This document shows positions 16,350 to 25,650 of a DNA stretch of 64,000 nucleotides, one piece after another. A program made the position numbers and the translations under genes. The stretch lies in the NCBI RefSeq assembly GCF_001956045.1, contig NZ_MRTH01000019.1, positions 88,030 to 152,029 on the forward strand, given 5' to 3'. The notes beneath the pieces are model-generated. The model made no database searches. It was not told the origin of the DNA and saw only the letters and a program-made list of their open reading frames with translations. Source of the stretch: Paenibacillus sp. FSL H7-0331. Lineage in GTDB: Bacteria; Bacillota; Bacilli; Paenibacillales; NBRC-103111. Numbering within the stretch: the first letter of the stretch is position 1; each line of letters starts with the position of its first letter.

Positions 16350-17399
16350 TTATTTCAGCTTCAAAATCTCTTTCTCGGTTTGGTCCAACATCACATTAGC
16401 ACCCTGCACACTGCGACGAAGTGACCACGCATACCGATCCACATCAAACATTTGTTTGGTTTTGACTGCTTTCAATTCTTGCCATAAGGGATCTTTATGA
16501 ACCGGTCTATTGCCATCCTTATCTTTCTTGTCAATATCACCTGACATTAAAATAACGATGTCCGGATCAAGCTCCAGCAGCTGTTCAATTGTCATTTTTA
16601 CATTTCGGTCGACCGTTCCGAATTTGGAGTTATTATTCAATAAATAGTTAAATCCGATCGTGCTCAGCAGCTGTGATGAGAAAAACTCAGCATGGCGGAC
16701 TGTCATTTCCGTATCCGTGTTGCCGATCAGCAGCACACTTTTTTTGATGCCGGCTGCTTTGGTCTGTAATGCTTTCAGCTTGGCTTTATGGGTTTCGAGG
16801 ACCTTGTCCATTTCACTTTTTTTACCCACAGCATTGCCTATCGTTGCCGCAGCATCCAGTGTTTCCTGATAATTGGCATTAAGATTTTTGAGTGAAAGGG
16901 TCGGCGCGATTTTTGATAATTCCGCGTAAACGTTTTTGTGGCGATCGGTATCGGCAATAATTAAATCGGGGTTCAGTACTTTAATTTTCTCCAGACTTGG
17001 CTGGGCTCGCATACCGACGGCTGTGTAGCCTTCAATCTTTTTGAGCGCATCCTCCACAATCAGGTTAGGTTTGTTATCGTCAGCGACACCGAGAGGCTTC
17101 AGCCCTACATCAAGAAGTGCATCAATAAAACCAAGCTCGAGCACAACGATCCTTTGTGGTGTGCCCTGGATCGTCGTTTCTCCGAGATCATGCTTAATGA
17201 TCCGGCTTCCTTGTGGGGCTGCTGCTGTTTCCTTAGTCCCGCTTGCTGCGCTGTCAGAAGTCGGAGTGCTAGCAGGTGGTGGTGTTGGAGCTGGGTTAGA
17301 GCCTGAAGCCTGATTGCTGCCTGTGCTGCCGCAGGCAAGTATGAGTACAGCCATCATGACATAGGTGATGGCGATACCAAGCTGTTTTCCGTATCTCAT
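16350..17399 (-). CDS. Iron-siderophore ABC transporter substrate-binding lipoprotein
   Basis: A 349-residue surface lipoprotein. The signal peptide ends in the lipobox LILAC, with Cys23 to be lipidated, followed by a Ser/Pro/Thr-rich linker to about residue 62. A FepB/FhuD-type two-lobed domain then begins (TPQRIVVLELGFIDALLDVGLKPLGVAD, ILNPDLIIAD-like VLNPDLIIADTDRH). The ATG follows GAGGAGGATC. A Fur-box palindrome lies 20-35 bases upstream, so it should be induced by iron limitation. It delivers ferric siderophore to the two FecCD permeases. The siderophore type is not predictable. Confidence 0.92.
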   Translation of the reverse strand: MRYGKQLGIAITYVMMAVLILACGSTGSNQASGSNPAPTPPPASTPTSDSAASGTKETAAAPQGSRIIKHDLGETTIQGTPQRIVVLELGFIDALLDVGLKPLGVADDNKPNLIVEDALKKIEGYTAVGMRAQPSLEKIKVLNPDLIIADTDRHKNVYAELSKIAPTLSLKNLNANYQETLDAAATIGNAVGKKSEMDKVLETHKAKLKALQTKAAGIKKSVLLIGNTDTEMTVRHAEFFSSQLLSTIGFNYLLNNNSKFGTVDRNVKMTIEQLLELDPDIVILMSGDIDKKDKDGNRPVHKDPLWQELKAVKTKQMFDVDRYAWSLRRSVQGANVMLDQTEKEILKLK

Positions 17400-17417
17400 T
17401 CATGATCCTCCTCTTAT

Positions 17418-17436
17418 AATAATGATAATCATTCTC
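17418..17436 (-). promoter_or_regulatory. Fur box upstream of the siderophore operon
   Basis: The core AATGATAATCATT (17421-17433) is a palindrome and matches the Fur consensus half-site TGATAAT. It lies just upstream of the binding-protein gene, at the promoter position. Confidence 0.8.
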
Positions 17437-17503
17437 GTTGATTATACAGGGAATGTGACAAGTATTCCATGACACAAGGGGGATTATTTTGCATGGATTA
17501 TTT

Positions 17504-19165
17504 TTAGATGAGCTGCCTTCCACCCGAACCGGCCAACAGGGTGACAGCTTCTTCCAGCTGCCGGTCAATTGAATCCGGTGCGTAAATCAGCCATTGATTG
17601 AAGCTCATGAAGAACACTCTGCCGGACTTTACAGCCGGATGACGAAGCCATGCCTCAGTGGCCTGAAGCTGCTTCATGCCAGCTCTTGCCTCCTGCTCTG
17701 ACTTTGCGATAAGCAATAGGTAATCCGCTTCGTAATCGCCGATCTCCTCAGCAGAAGCGGCTACCCAGACCAGTCCGGTTCCAATATCATACTTATCGAT
17801 TTGCCTTTGCAGCTTTTCAGGGGGGCGCATTTGCAAGGAACGATAGAAAACATGACCCATATTGCGCGCACCGTATATTCGAAGTCCATTGGCAGTAAAG
17901 GTGCATATTACAACGGATTTACTGCCGGTAGCGGACCCGATTTTTTTGCGTGCAAGCTCTACTCGCTGTTCGTGGCGCTCCCGCCATTCCTTGGCCGCCT
18001 GTTCTTTATCTACAAGCTGGGCAATTTCTTGTATATGATAGAAAATATCCTTTTGCATCCAGGGGATCACAATAATAGGGGCGATGTCGCCTATGTTGTT
18101 TCTGGCTTGGAGGGATATATTTTCTTTGCACATAATCATATCGGGCTTCACCCGGATCAGCTTCTGTCTCCAGATGTCCCAGGACTGGGAGCTTTCCAGC
18201 GGCTCCGACACACGGTCCGTAATGGAAGTCGGTCCTTTATCGATTCTGGCCGCATAGGGGACGATGCCAAGTGTGTATAAATGATCAGTGCAAGCGTAAG
18301 AAAGCGAGGCCACATTCCTGTGGTGATGCTTCAGATAGACGGATGGCGCGACGCCATACTGGGCTTTGAACCGACGGCTGAAATAAAATTCATCCTTGTA
18401 ACCGACCTCACGGGCCACATTGCGAATTTTGTCTTGTGAGAGCAGCAGCAGTTCCTTGGCTCTATTCATTCGCAAGCCGGTTAAGTATTCAATCGGGCTT
18501 TTATCCATCTTTTGCTTGAACAGTGTCGAATAATAGGAGGGATTCAAGCCTGCCAGGTCGGCCAGCTTATCCAGAGTGATATCCGTGTGATAAGCATCCT
18601 GCATATAGCGTACCGACTGATCAAACGCATTCCAGGTATCGATGGTGATCACGGACTGTGCTTCTTTAAGCAGCATACGCAAAATTGCGTACATGTAAAT
18701 GGACTGCTGCAGCTTCATGGCCACATCCAGTGAGTGGTGATTATCGTATAAAAGCTTGATCAGTCTGGAAAATAAGCCATACTGATGTATCGCAATTTGT
18801 CCTTGAACGGGAAAGGAGCGTTCTTTTTCATACCCTCTGTAAGAATCGGTTGATTCGGACTGGCGATATAGCTCAAACGAGACCCGATATAGTTTTAGAT
18901 TAGGCTGATGCATGCTGTTGATTACAGCTTTCATCCCGGACAGCAGTAAGAACGCATGTTTACGTGAAAGCTGCAGCATCTGACCATTTAACAACATTTC
19001 ACCGCTGCCCCCAACAATAAACAACAGCACATGGTGGTCAAGCTCTGAGGATTCTTCAGACCGATAAGTACCGTAATCGAGATATTCGATAGTGCTGACT
19101 TCAAGCAGTGTTTGTTGGAACAGGATCTCGATATCTGTTTCCGTATTATGTAAACCCATACTCAT
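17504..19165 (-). CDS. AraC-type activator with periplasmic-binding-like domain (Btr-like)
   Basis: A regulator of siderophore uptake. Residues ~1-170 are a cupin-like region. Residues ~175-275 hold two AraC helix-turn-helix motifs (ITLDKLADLAGLNPSYYSTLFK and IRNVAREVGYKDEFYFSRRF). The last ~260 residues resemble a TroA/FepB ligand-binding domain, as in Bacillus Btr, which binds siderophore and activates transport genes. ATG 19165 is preferred over 19204, because GGGAGGAC precedes it and the longer form would start inside a Fur box. It faces the same way as the uptake operon and probably activates it when the ferric siderophore is bound. Confidence 0.88.
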   Translation of the reverse strand: MSMGLHNTETDIEILFQQTLLEVSTIEYLDYGTYRSEESSELDHHVLLFIVGGSGEMLLNGQMLQLSRKHAFLLLSGMKAVINSMHQPNLKLYRVSFELYRQSESTDSYRGYEKERSFPVQGQIAIHQYGLFSRLIKLLYDNHHSLDVAMKLQQSIYMYAILRMLLKEAQSVITIDTWNAFDQSVRYMQDAYHTDITLDKLADLAGLNPSYYSTLFKQKMDKSPIEYLTGLRMNRAKELLLLSQDKIRNVAREVGYKDEFYFSRRFKAQYGVAPSVYLKHHHRNVASLSYACTDHLYTLGIVPYAARIDKGPTSITDRVSEPLESSQSWDIWRQKLIRVKPDMIMCKENISLQARNNIGDIAPIIVIPWMQKDIFYHIQEIAQLVDKEQAAKEWRERHEQRVELARKKIGSATGSKSVVICTFTANGLRIYGARNMGHVFYRSLQMRPPEKLQRQIDKYDIGTGLVWVAASAEEIGDYEADYLLLIAKSEQEARAGMKQLQATEAWLRHPAVKSGRVFFMSFNQWLIYAPDSIDRQLEEAVTLLAGSGGRQLI

Positions 19166-19186
19166 TTGGTTGTCCTCCCAGACAAT

Positions 19187-19205
19187 AATGAGAATAATTC
19201 TCATT
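19187..19205 (-). promoter_or_regulatory. Perfect 9-1-9 Fur box for the Btr-like gene
   Basis: AATGAGAAT (19187-19195) and ATTCTCATT (19197-19205) are exact inverted repeats around one base, in the classic 19-bp Fur-box layout. It covers the region 20-40 bases before the regulator start. Confidence 0.85.
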
Positions 19206-19332
19206 TAATATGGCTAATTGTACAGCAATAAGAGCTTTCTTTCAATTCCTATAGATACCCATTTGCGCGAAACATCGGTTCATTTGGGTGATACCCGCGA
19301 TGTTCCTCTGTCCACAATAGCTTGCTTTGGTA

Positions 19333-19357
19333 CAAATGCCCATAAAATGGGCGTTTG
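19333..19357. repeat. Imperfect palindrome upstream of the RiPP precursor
   Basis: CAAATGCCCAT (19333-19343) and ATGGGCGTTTG (19347-19357) pair with one G-T mismatch around AAA. It lies between the Fur-controlled regulator and the precursor gene. It could be an operator or a weak terminator. Confidence 0.4.
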
Positions 19358-19466
19358 AATCAGTAACAGATGCGGATATTTACCATAGACTGAATGTATG
19401 TTATGTTCATTCCTTCCTTCATGGTTGTATCTGTGAACAGAAAAAAAATTATAGGAGGCTTTTACA

Positions 19467-19766
19467 ATGAATCAATTTCAAAATGATCTGCAACAATTAA
19501 GTGTTTCCCAGTTTCAGGCTGGAGAGATGACACCTTGGAACCAGCAAGGCCAGTACCCGGGAGTTCAATATCCAAATGGCGTTAATCAGGTGGATCCGTC
19601 ACGGCTGTGCGTTGGCTTCGGGGGCTTTTGCGTAGGTTTTTGCGGTGGTTTTTGCGTTGGATCTTGTGTAGGTTTTTGCGGCGGTTTTCAATGCGGTGGA
19701 TTTCGTTGTGGTGGATGCGGCGGCTTTCGCTGTGGTGGATGTGGCGGCTTTCATCGTTGTCGTTAA
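19467..19766 (+). CDS. Heterocycloanthracin-like thiazole peptide precursor
   Basis: A 99-residue RiPP precursor. The leader (about residues 1-46, MNQFQNDLQQLSVSQFQAGE) is hydrophilic and resembles those of heterocycloanthracin/sonorensin peptides. The core (47-99) is built almost only from Cys, Gly, Phe, Val and Arg. It has twelve Cys at 48, 55, 59, 63, 67, 71, 76, 81, 84, 89, 92 and 98, but one Ser and no Thr. Cyclodehydration would therefore give a nearly pure polythiazole. Residues 79-94 are two copies of an eight-residue unit FRCGGCGG. The ribosome binding site is AGGAGG. YcaO and SagB genes follow downstream. It is predicted to be an exported bacteriocin, but no dedicated exporter is in the locus. 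Confidence 0.85.
   Translation: MNQFQNDLQQLSVSQFQAGEMTPWNQQGQYPGVQYPNGVNQVDPSRLCVGFGGFCVGFCGGFCVGSCVGFCGGFQCGGFRCGGCGGFRCGGCGGFHRCR
19701..19748 (+). repeat. Two 24-bp tandem repeats in the precursor core
   Basis: Two successive 24-bp units encode FRCGGCGG twice and differ only at synonymous positions. This points to repeat expansion of the core peptide. Confidence 0.8.
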
Positions 19767-19820
19767 TTCTATTGTTTCAGGGTTGTTAAATAAAATTGCT
19801 TCGGCTGTCGAGAAGAGCCC

Positions 19821-19856
19821 GCCCCTTACAACAACAGGTTGTCAGGGGCATTTATT
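19821..19856 (+). terminator. Attenuator-like hairpin after the precursor gene
   Basis: GCCCCT-ACAAC (from 19821) pairs with GTTGT-AGGGGC (to 19849), followed by ATTTATT. A hairpin here would make precursor mRNA more abundant than that of the modifying enzymes, as is usual in RiPP loci. Confidence 0.65.
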
Positions 19857-19952
19857 CATTACAGGCAAGGCATGTGGGACGAATTGACGTACATACAATA
19901 TGGAAGAGAGGGTTCCACATTAGGGTAATTCGCAACAATTAGGAGGAGACAA

Positions 19953-21881
19953 ATGACAAGTCTAACCCCTGCTGCACGCCTAAAAGTTAAGGATGACACG
20001 TTTTTTCTCCCTGTTCCGAACGACGGTGTGTACTTCCGTAATAACGTAGGCACATTCCGCATGGAGGGCGGGATGATCGACCGGTGGATTGAAAAGTTGG
20101 TTCCTATGTTCAGTGGAGAACATACTTTGGAGGATTTGACAGACGGATTGTCGTACACGCACCGTGAACGGGTTTATGAAATCGCAAATGTGTTATACCA
20201 ACAAGGCTTTGTTCGGGATGTAAGTAAGGACCTAACGCATCAATTAACGGACGGAATTATCCAAAAGTACGCTGGACAAATAGCCTTTTTAGAAAGTTTC
20301 GGCGATTCCGGCGCATACCGGTTTCAGTGTTATCGGCGGGCTGACATATTAGCGGTCGGGTCAGGTCCGATCTTCGTTGCATTAATTTCCGCATTAATGG
20401 AGTCAGGGCTGCCTAAAATCAATATGCTGATAACCGATTCGGTGCCGACGAACCGGGAACGGCTTGTGGAATTGGCAGAACAGGCCCACCGTATGGATCC
20501 TGATGTAGTTCTTAAGGAAATCATGAAGCAAAGGGAAGGAGCAGACGGTTGGAGGGACGTTGTCCAGCCATTCCAATCGGTTTTGTATGTATCTCAAGAG
20601 GGGGATATCGAGGAGTTCCGGCACCTCCATACAGCTTGCAAAACGGAGAAGAAGATTTTGCTGCCGGCAATGTGTCTGCATCAGACAGGAATGGCAGGTC
20701 CGGTTGTACATTCGGATGCGGAGGGATGCTGGGAATCAGCGTGGCGTCGGGTCCACCAGCCAGCCGTTATTAAGGACCCGGAGCTGCACATTTTCTCATC
20801 CACAGCGGGAGCGATGCTTGCCAATGTGATTGTGTTCGAGCTGTTTAAAACCGTTACGGGGGATTCAGAGCTGAGAAATTCGTTTTTTCTGCTGGATCTG
20901 GAAACGTTGGAGGGCAGCTGGCACCCATTCATGCCGCATCCTCTGATTCATGGATTTGAGGAAGCCCGAACGGTTCAAGCATCGAAGCTTCAGTTGAAGC
21001 TGCAGCTTGATGGGAGTGAAGGGAACGCGGACAAAAGTGTACTGCTGACTTATTTGAACCGATTGACTTCCGCACAATCAGGGATTCTCCATGTTTGGGA
21101 AGAAGGGGATTTGAGACAGCTGCCACTCTCGCAGTGTCGTGTTCAGACGGTTGATCCATTATCACAGGGTCCTGCTGACCTGCTGCCGGAGCTGATCGGT
21201 ACAGGATTGACACACGAGGAAGCCCGGCGGGAATCGGGACTGCTTGGGCTTGAAGCTTATGTATCACGATTGGCCGACATCATCCTTAAAACGCAAGAGG
21301 TTGTCGGTATCGGTGTAGGGGAAACGGCAGCAGAAGGCGTTTTGCGAGGATTAAAAGCCAATTTGGCCATGCAGCACGCCATGCAGCAGGTTCATGAGCA
21401 AACTGTCACTCGGGTTCAGTTAAATAGGGTGGAGGATCAGCGCAGCCGGTATTATTTACAGGCTTTGACCACTATGAGGGGAGAGCCGGTGATCGCCTTG
21501 GGAGAGCCAGTGTTGGGCTTCCCAGCAGTATGGGTCGGTACAGGGGAATACTGGTATGGCAGTACGGACTTGAATACAACTATGGCGCTGCAGAAGGGAC
21601 TACAAGCTGCACTCCAGAAGGTGCAAAATAATTCCGTATATCCTGCGAATCAGGTGCTGGAGCTGGAAGCTTCATCCCTGAGATTTGGCAAGGATACCGT
21701 GGACCTTGTGATTCCCTCAAGTGAAGGAAATTTAAAGTCCGAAATTTTACAGGATGCTTTGCAACTATTGAAAAAGAACGGCAAACAGCTCTTTGTTATG
21801 GATCTGGCCGTAGAACCGTTTTTGCAAGAAGAACTCAAAGGAGTGTTTGGCGTGCTGCTGCGAGAGGGGGAGTCCCGGTGA
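19953..21881 (+). CDS. TOMM maturation protein, ocin-ThiF type
   Basis: A 642-residue partner of the YcaO enzyme. The first ~90 residues (VKDDTFFLPVPNDGVYFRNNVGTF, then a winged-helix pattern) look like the leader-binding RRE region. The centre resembles an E1/ThiF fold lacking a clear ATP-binding GxGxxG motif (ADILAVGSGPIFVALISALMESG is the closest). Proteins of this type present the precursor to the cyclodehydratase in heterocycloanthracin loci. The ATG follows AGGAGGAGACAA. Its 3' end overlaps the YcaO gene by 4 bases, indicating translational coupling. Confidence 0.8.
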   Translation: MTSLTPAARLKVKDDTFFLPVPNDGVYFRNNVGTFRMEGGMIDRWIEKLVPMFSGEHTLEDLTDGLSYTHRERVYEIANVLYQQGFVRDVSKDLTHQLTDGIIQKYAGQIAFLESFGDSGAYRFQCYRRADILAVGSGPIFVALISALMESGLPKINMLITDSVPTNRERLVELAEQAHRMDPDVVLKEIMKQREGADGWRDVVQPFQSVLYVSQEGDIEEFRHLHTACKTEKKILLPAMCLHQTGMAGPVVHSDAEGCWESAWRRVHQPAVIKDPELHIFSSTAGAMLANVIVFELFKTVTGDSELRNSFFLLDLETLEGSWHPFMPHPLIHGFEEARTVQASKLQLKLQLDGSEGNADKSVLLTYLNRLTSAQSGILHVWEEGDLRQLPLSQCRVQTVDPLSQGPADLLPELIGTGLTHEEARRESGLLGLEAYVSRLADIILKTQEVVGIGVGETAAEGVLRGLKANLAMQHAMQQVHEQTVTRVQLNRVEDQRSRYYLQALTTMRGEPVIALGEPVLGFPAVWVGTGEYWYGSTDLNTTMALQKGLQAALQKVQNNSVYPANQVLELEASSLRFGKDTVDLVIPSSEGNLKSEILQDALQLLKKNGKQLFVMDLAVEPFLQEELKGVFGVLLREGESR

Positions 21882-23818
21882 ACAGAGGGCTGGCTATTAT
21901 TGGAAAGGGAGGGTTGGCGGATCTTGTGACCCGCGAGCTGTCCGCCCTATGCAGGATTGTATGTCTGAGCGACTTTAAGGAGGGAGTACCGGAAGACGTC
22001 GATTTCGCCTTGGTGCTGCACGATGCATGGCATCCCTCTGTTCATCAGGAAGCGGAAGAGCTTTTCCGGAAAGCAGCTATTCCATGGCTGAGAGGTTTTG
22101 TTGCATTCGGCGAAGGTGTGATCGGACCGCTAGTCCGACCTGATTTATCCGGGTGTACACAATGCGCTGACACTCGGCGCCTCTTGGCGGGACGTGACCG
22201 CAAAGAGACGTGGATGCTGCAGCAGCGTCTGAAGACCGGTGCGAATTCTCGTGACGCCTGGTCATCAAGTACAGGACTATTGCAGATGGCACACCTGATT
22301 GTGAAAGATACGATGGATGTGCTTCAGGGCAACACTTCCCGCTTGGAAGAACGAGTGTTTTTCATGGATATGAAAACATTAAGGAGCACCAGCCACTGTT
22401 TTCTGCCGGACCCACTCTGTACATTTTGCAGCTATATGCCTGAAGATACACCAGCAAGGGCCCGCATCTCTCTTCAATCAAGTCCCAAGATTAGCTCCAA
22501 AAGCTACCGCAGTCGGTCGTTAGAGGAACTTGCAGGCTTTCTGGTGAAAGATTATCTGGATTATAAGACCGGCTTCTTGAATGGAAAAATGGTTGATCTT
22601 ATGTCTCCTTTTGCTGATGTGAGTGTAAATCTACCGATGTTCGACCATGATGAAGCTACAGCAGGCCGTACGCACTCGTATGCGGAAAGCGAACTGACTG
22701 CTATTATGGAGGGCTTGGAGCGATATTGCGGTATGGCGCCCCGCGGTAAAAGGCCGGTGGTCAACGACAGTTACCGTAATCTGGCGGAGCATGCCCTTCA
22801 TCCAGCTACGGTAGGCTTGTATGCGAAGGAGCAGTATGAGCGGCCTCATTTTCCTTTCAAGCCATTTCATCCTGACGAGCCGATCGATTGGGTATGGGGC
22901 TATTCGTTTGAGCGGCAAAATCCAATATTAATTCCGCAGCAGCTTGCATATTACAGTTCGAGCTGTGGTCAAGGATTTATCTATGAAACGTCCAACGGCT
23001 GCGCATTGGGAGGAAGCTTAGAAGAGGCTATATTTTACGGCATCATGGAAGTGGTGGAACGCGATTCTTTTCTGTTGACCTGGTACGCAGAACTGCCGCT
23101 CCCTAGGCTGGATCCTTATTCTGCAGGGGATATGGAACTGGAGCTCATGATCCAACGCTTGCAGACGGTAGCCGGATTTGATGTATATTTGTATAACGCA
23201 ACGATGGAAAATGGAATTCCAAGCGTGTGGGCAATGGCCAAAAACATGAAATCAAAGGGAGTCAACCTGATTTGCGCTGCAGGAGCTCACCCGGACCCCG
23301 TTCGTGCTGCGAAAAGTGCGGTTCATGAATTATCGGGGATGACGTTGACACTCGATGGCAAGTTCGAAGAAAACCGCGAGCAGTATAGGCAAATGCTGCA
23401 TGACCCATCCCTGGTGACCGGTATGGAAGACCACTCGATGCTTTACAGCTTACCGGAAGCAGAAGATCGTCTGCAATTTCTGTTGGAAGAAAACCGACCT
23501 CTGCGGGCATTTCAGGAGGAATTCGATAGGGTGCCGACGCATTCGGATTTGACCGATGACCTGAAGGACGGTCTTCAGGCGTTCCACCGATTGAATCTCG
23601 ATGTGATCGTGGTAGATCAGACAACGCCTGAATTACAACGAAATGAATTGTACTGCGTGAAGGTGCTGATTCCAGGCATGCTTCCAATGACGTTCGGTCA
23701 ACATCTCACCCGTGTGATAGGGTTGGACAGAGTGTTAAAGGTACCGGCGCTGCTCGGGTATGTCAAACAGCCGCTGCTTTTGAACCAACTGAATCCACAT
23801 CCGCATCCGTTCCCTTAA
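21878..23818 (+). CDS. YcaO cyclodehydratase with N-terminal TOMM domain
   Basis: Forms thiazolines from Cys by ATP-dependent backbone activation. Residues ~1-200 are the E1-like cyclodehydratase domain with two CxxC pairs (CTQC and CTFC) that should bind zinc. Residues ~210-646 are YcaO, with ATP/Mg motifs SELTAIMEGLERYCG, AIFYGIMEVVERDSF and AAKSAVHELSG. The protein ends HPHPHPFP, the C-terminal PxPxP motif of azoline-forming YcaO enzymes, so the active-site end is intact. It starts at GTG 21878 within the previous gene. It acts on the Cys-rich precursor at 19467-19766 with the ocin-ThiF-type protein. Confidence 0.92.
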   Translation: MNRGLAIIGKGGLADLVTRELSALCRIVCLSDFKEGVPEDVDFALVLHDAWHPSVHQEAEELFRKAAIPWLRGFVAFGEGVIGPLVRPDLSGCTQCADTRRLLAGRDRKETWMLQQRLKTGANSRDAWSSSTGLLQMAHLIVKDTMDVLQGNTSRLEERVFFMDMKTLRSTSHCFLPDPLCTFCSYMPEDTPARARISLQSSPKISSKSYRSRSLEELAGFLVKDYLDYKTGFLNGKMVDLMSPFADVSVNLPMFDHDEATAGRTHSYAESELTAIMEGLERYCGMAPRGKRPVVNDSYRNLAEHALHPATVGLYAKEQYERPHFPFKPFHPDEPIDWVWGYSFERQNPILIPQQLAYYSSSCGQGFIYETSNGCALGGSLEEAIFYGIMEVVERDSFLLTWYAELPLPRLDPYSAGDMELELMIQRLQTVAGFDVYLYNATMENGIPSVWAMAKNMKSKGVNLICAAGAHPDPVRAAKSAVHELSGMTLTLDGKFEENREQYRQMLHDPSLVTGMEDHSMLYSLPEAEDRLQFLLEENRPLRAFQEEFDRVPTHSDLTDDLKDGLQAFHRLNLDVIVVDQTTPELQRNELYCVKVLIPGMLPMTFGQHLTRVIGLDRVLKVPALLGYVKQPLLLNQLNPHPHPFP

Positions 23819-23839
23819 AACGACTGAGGAGGAAGGAAG

Positions 23840-25417
23840 ATGAGTCTGGAAACATTCCTGCGTAGTCTCCATGAGGATGCTAATGAGTCCAGACCTCAGG
23901 ACTGGCAAGTGGACTGGGATGACGCGCCTCTTCCATATAAGCTATATCGCAGATTGCCAGTCTTTCCTTTATCCCTGGAAATCCCGTTGTCACTGTATAG
24001 AAATCGATCGCCCGCCAATCCCGATCTGACAACAATCGGTCATTTTCTATGGCATGTATACGGCCTGACCCGATTGAGCCAATACCCTGCGGCCCATTCC
24101 ATGAACCAAAAGTTGGGCCCGTTGCAGATGTATCGGCGTTTTGTCCCTTCAGGCGGCGGGTTGTATCCAAACGAGCTATATGTATATCTGAAGACGGCCG
24201 ATTCTCCTCTTGGTGTCTATCATTACGATGTGGCACACCATCGGCTGGTTTTGCTTCGTGAGGGGAACTTTGATTCCTACCTGAATCAGGCACTCGGAAG
24301 TCGATGTGATATATCGGGTTGTTTTGCAACGGTTTTGGTTTCCGTCATGTTTTGGAAAAATTTTTATAAATACAATAATTTTGCTTATCGATTGCAAGGA
24401 TTGGATACGGGTGTAATGATTGGTCAATTACTTGAAGTGACCCGACAGTATGGTTACGAATCACGGGTGTATTTTCAATTTCTGGATCGGGCGGTTAATC
24501 ATCTGCTTGGGATATCCGATAGGGATGAGAGTGTGTATGCGGTGATCCCACTTTCGACGAAGCCCATGACATCTTGGTTGCACAACGGGATTGATGTAGT
24601 GGGGGGAAGCTATGCGGTTCAATTGTGCAGGGAACTACCGGAAGTTCGACATGAAAGCTTCGAGCGGTCGCTTAAAGTCAAAGCATACCCGAAGCTGACA
24701 CAGATGAACGAAGCGTCCATGCTGGACTCAATAGGTTCGTTTCGACACATTGGGGAGACGAAGCATGTTGAAAGCCGACTACAGTCGGTATATATGCCCC
24801 ACGTGAAGCGGTTATCCTATGATCTGACCTCGATTTGCCAAAATCGGTATTCACCAGAATCGGATTTCGTATTGAGCAAGGTGACCCATTCCGAAGTGGC
24901 GGCTTTGTTACAACAGGCGATGGCTTCTTTATCTTATTATAATGACCTGAATGCTCCCAATGAAAATCCTGCAGCTCGTATGTCCTTGTACTGTTGTTTG
25001 TATAACGTTGAAGGCATTCCTGACGGTGCCTATCGCTATGATCGCACGGCTCATTTATTGTGCCGGGTACGTTCGGGAGATCATCGGCTAAGGCTGCAGC
25101 TTGGAATGTCGATGAATAACGTCAACTTGTTTCAAGTACCCCTCTGCCTGCATGTGGTAAGCGCACAGGACTACAACAAATCGGCACTAGGGTATCGGGG
25201 ATATCGTATTCAGCAGATGGAAGCGGGGATACTTGTACAAAATTTACTGTTAGCGGCGTCCGCCATGGGTATGGGAGGGCGGCCATTGCTCGGATTTAAT
25301 ACTGCTATCTGTGATGAGCTGTACAAATTAGCTGAGCGTGGCAAGACCAGTCTGATTCAGATCCCGATCGGTCACCATCGTCAGCGTCCTCGTTTGGAAG
25401 GAGGTTTGCACAGCTAA
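23840..25417 (+). CDS. SagB-type thiazoline dehydrogenase, double nitroreductase domain
   Basis: FMN-dependent oxidase that aromatises thiazolines to thiazoles. The 525-residue protein holds two nitroreductase-like halves: residues ~60-280, with RRFVPSGGGLYPNELYVYL (the conserved SGG-YP motif), and ~340-520, with RMSLYCCLYNVEGIPDGAYRYD and a terminal IPIGH. The ATG follows GAGGAAGGAAG, 21 bp after the YcaO gene. It is the third enzyme of the locus and ends at a terminator. No immunity, protease or transporter gene is attached, unlike full SLS-type clusters. Confidence 0.88.
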   Translation: MSLETFLRSLHEDANESRPQDWQVDWDDAPLPYKLYRRLPVFPLSLEIPLSLYRNRSPANPDLTTIGHFLWHVYGLTRLSQYPAAHSMNQKLGPLQMYRRFVPSGGGLYPNELYVYLKTADSPLGVYHYDVAHHRLVLLREGNFDSYLNQALGSRCDISGCFATVLVSVMFWKNFYKYNNFAYRLQGLDTGVMIGQLLEVTRQYGYESRVYFQFLDRAVNHLLGISDRDESVYAVIPLSTKPMTSWLHNGIDVVGGSYAVQLCRELPEVRHESFERSLKVKAYPKLTQMNEASMLDSIGSFRHIGETKHVESRLQSVYMPHVKRLSYDLTSICQNRYSPESDFVLSKVTHSEVAALLQQAMASLSYYNDLNAPNENPAARMSLYCCLYNVEGIPDGAYRYDRTAHLLCRVRSGDHRLRLQLGMSMNNVNLFQVPLCLHVVSAQDYNKSALGYRGYRIQQMEAGILVQNLLLAASAMGMGGRPLLGFNTAICDELYKLAERGKTSLIQIPIGHHRQRPRLEGGLHS

Positions 25418-25433
25418 TACAACATGGTTACAT

Positions 25434-25465
25434 AAAAAGTCGCCTAACTTAAATGGCGGCTTTTT
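25434..25465 (+). terminator. Terminator of the TOMM operon
   Basis: AAAAAGTCGCC (25434-25444) pairs with GGCGGCTTTTT (25455-25465), with one G-T pair, and ends in a T run. Confidence 0.85.
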
Positions 25466-25650
25466 GGTTATGTCATGAGGTTTTTACCATTCCACATTGA
25501 CTTGACGGTGACGAAATATTAAGAAAATAGTCGGATTCGGCATCGGTGTCATCCAAAAAAACGTAGATCCGCATTTGTAACAGTTGCTCTTGGTCAAAAC
25601 ACCACGTATGATACAGCATCTTATAGAAGTCTGGGAGGCTGAAAATAAAA

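Noticed and set aside
19607..19887. Alternative plus-strand frames overlapping the bacteriocin precursor
   Set aside because: They are products of the repetitive Gly/Cys codons and lack ribosome binding sites; the 19467 frame has AGGAGG and a proper leader.
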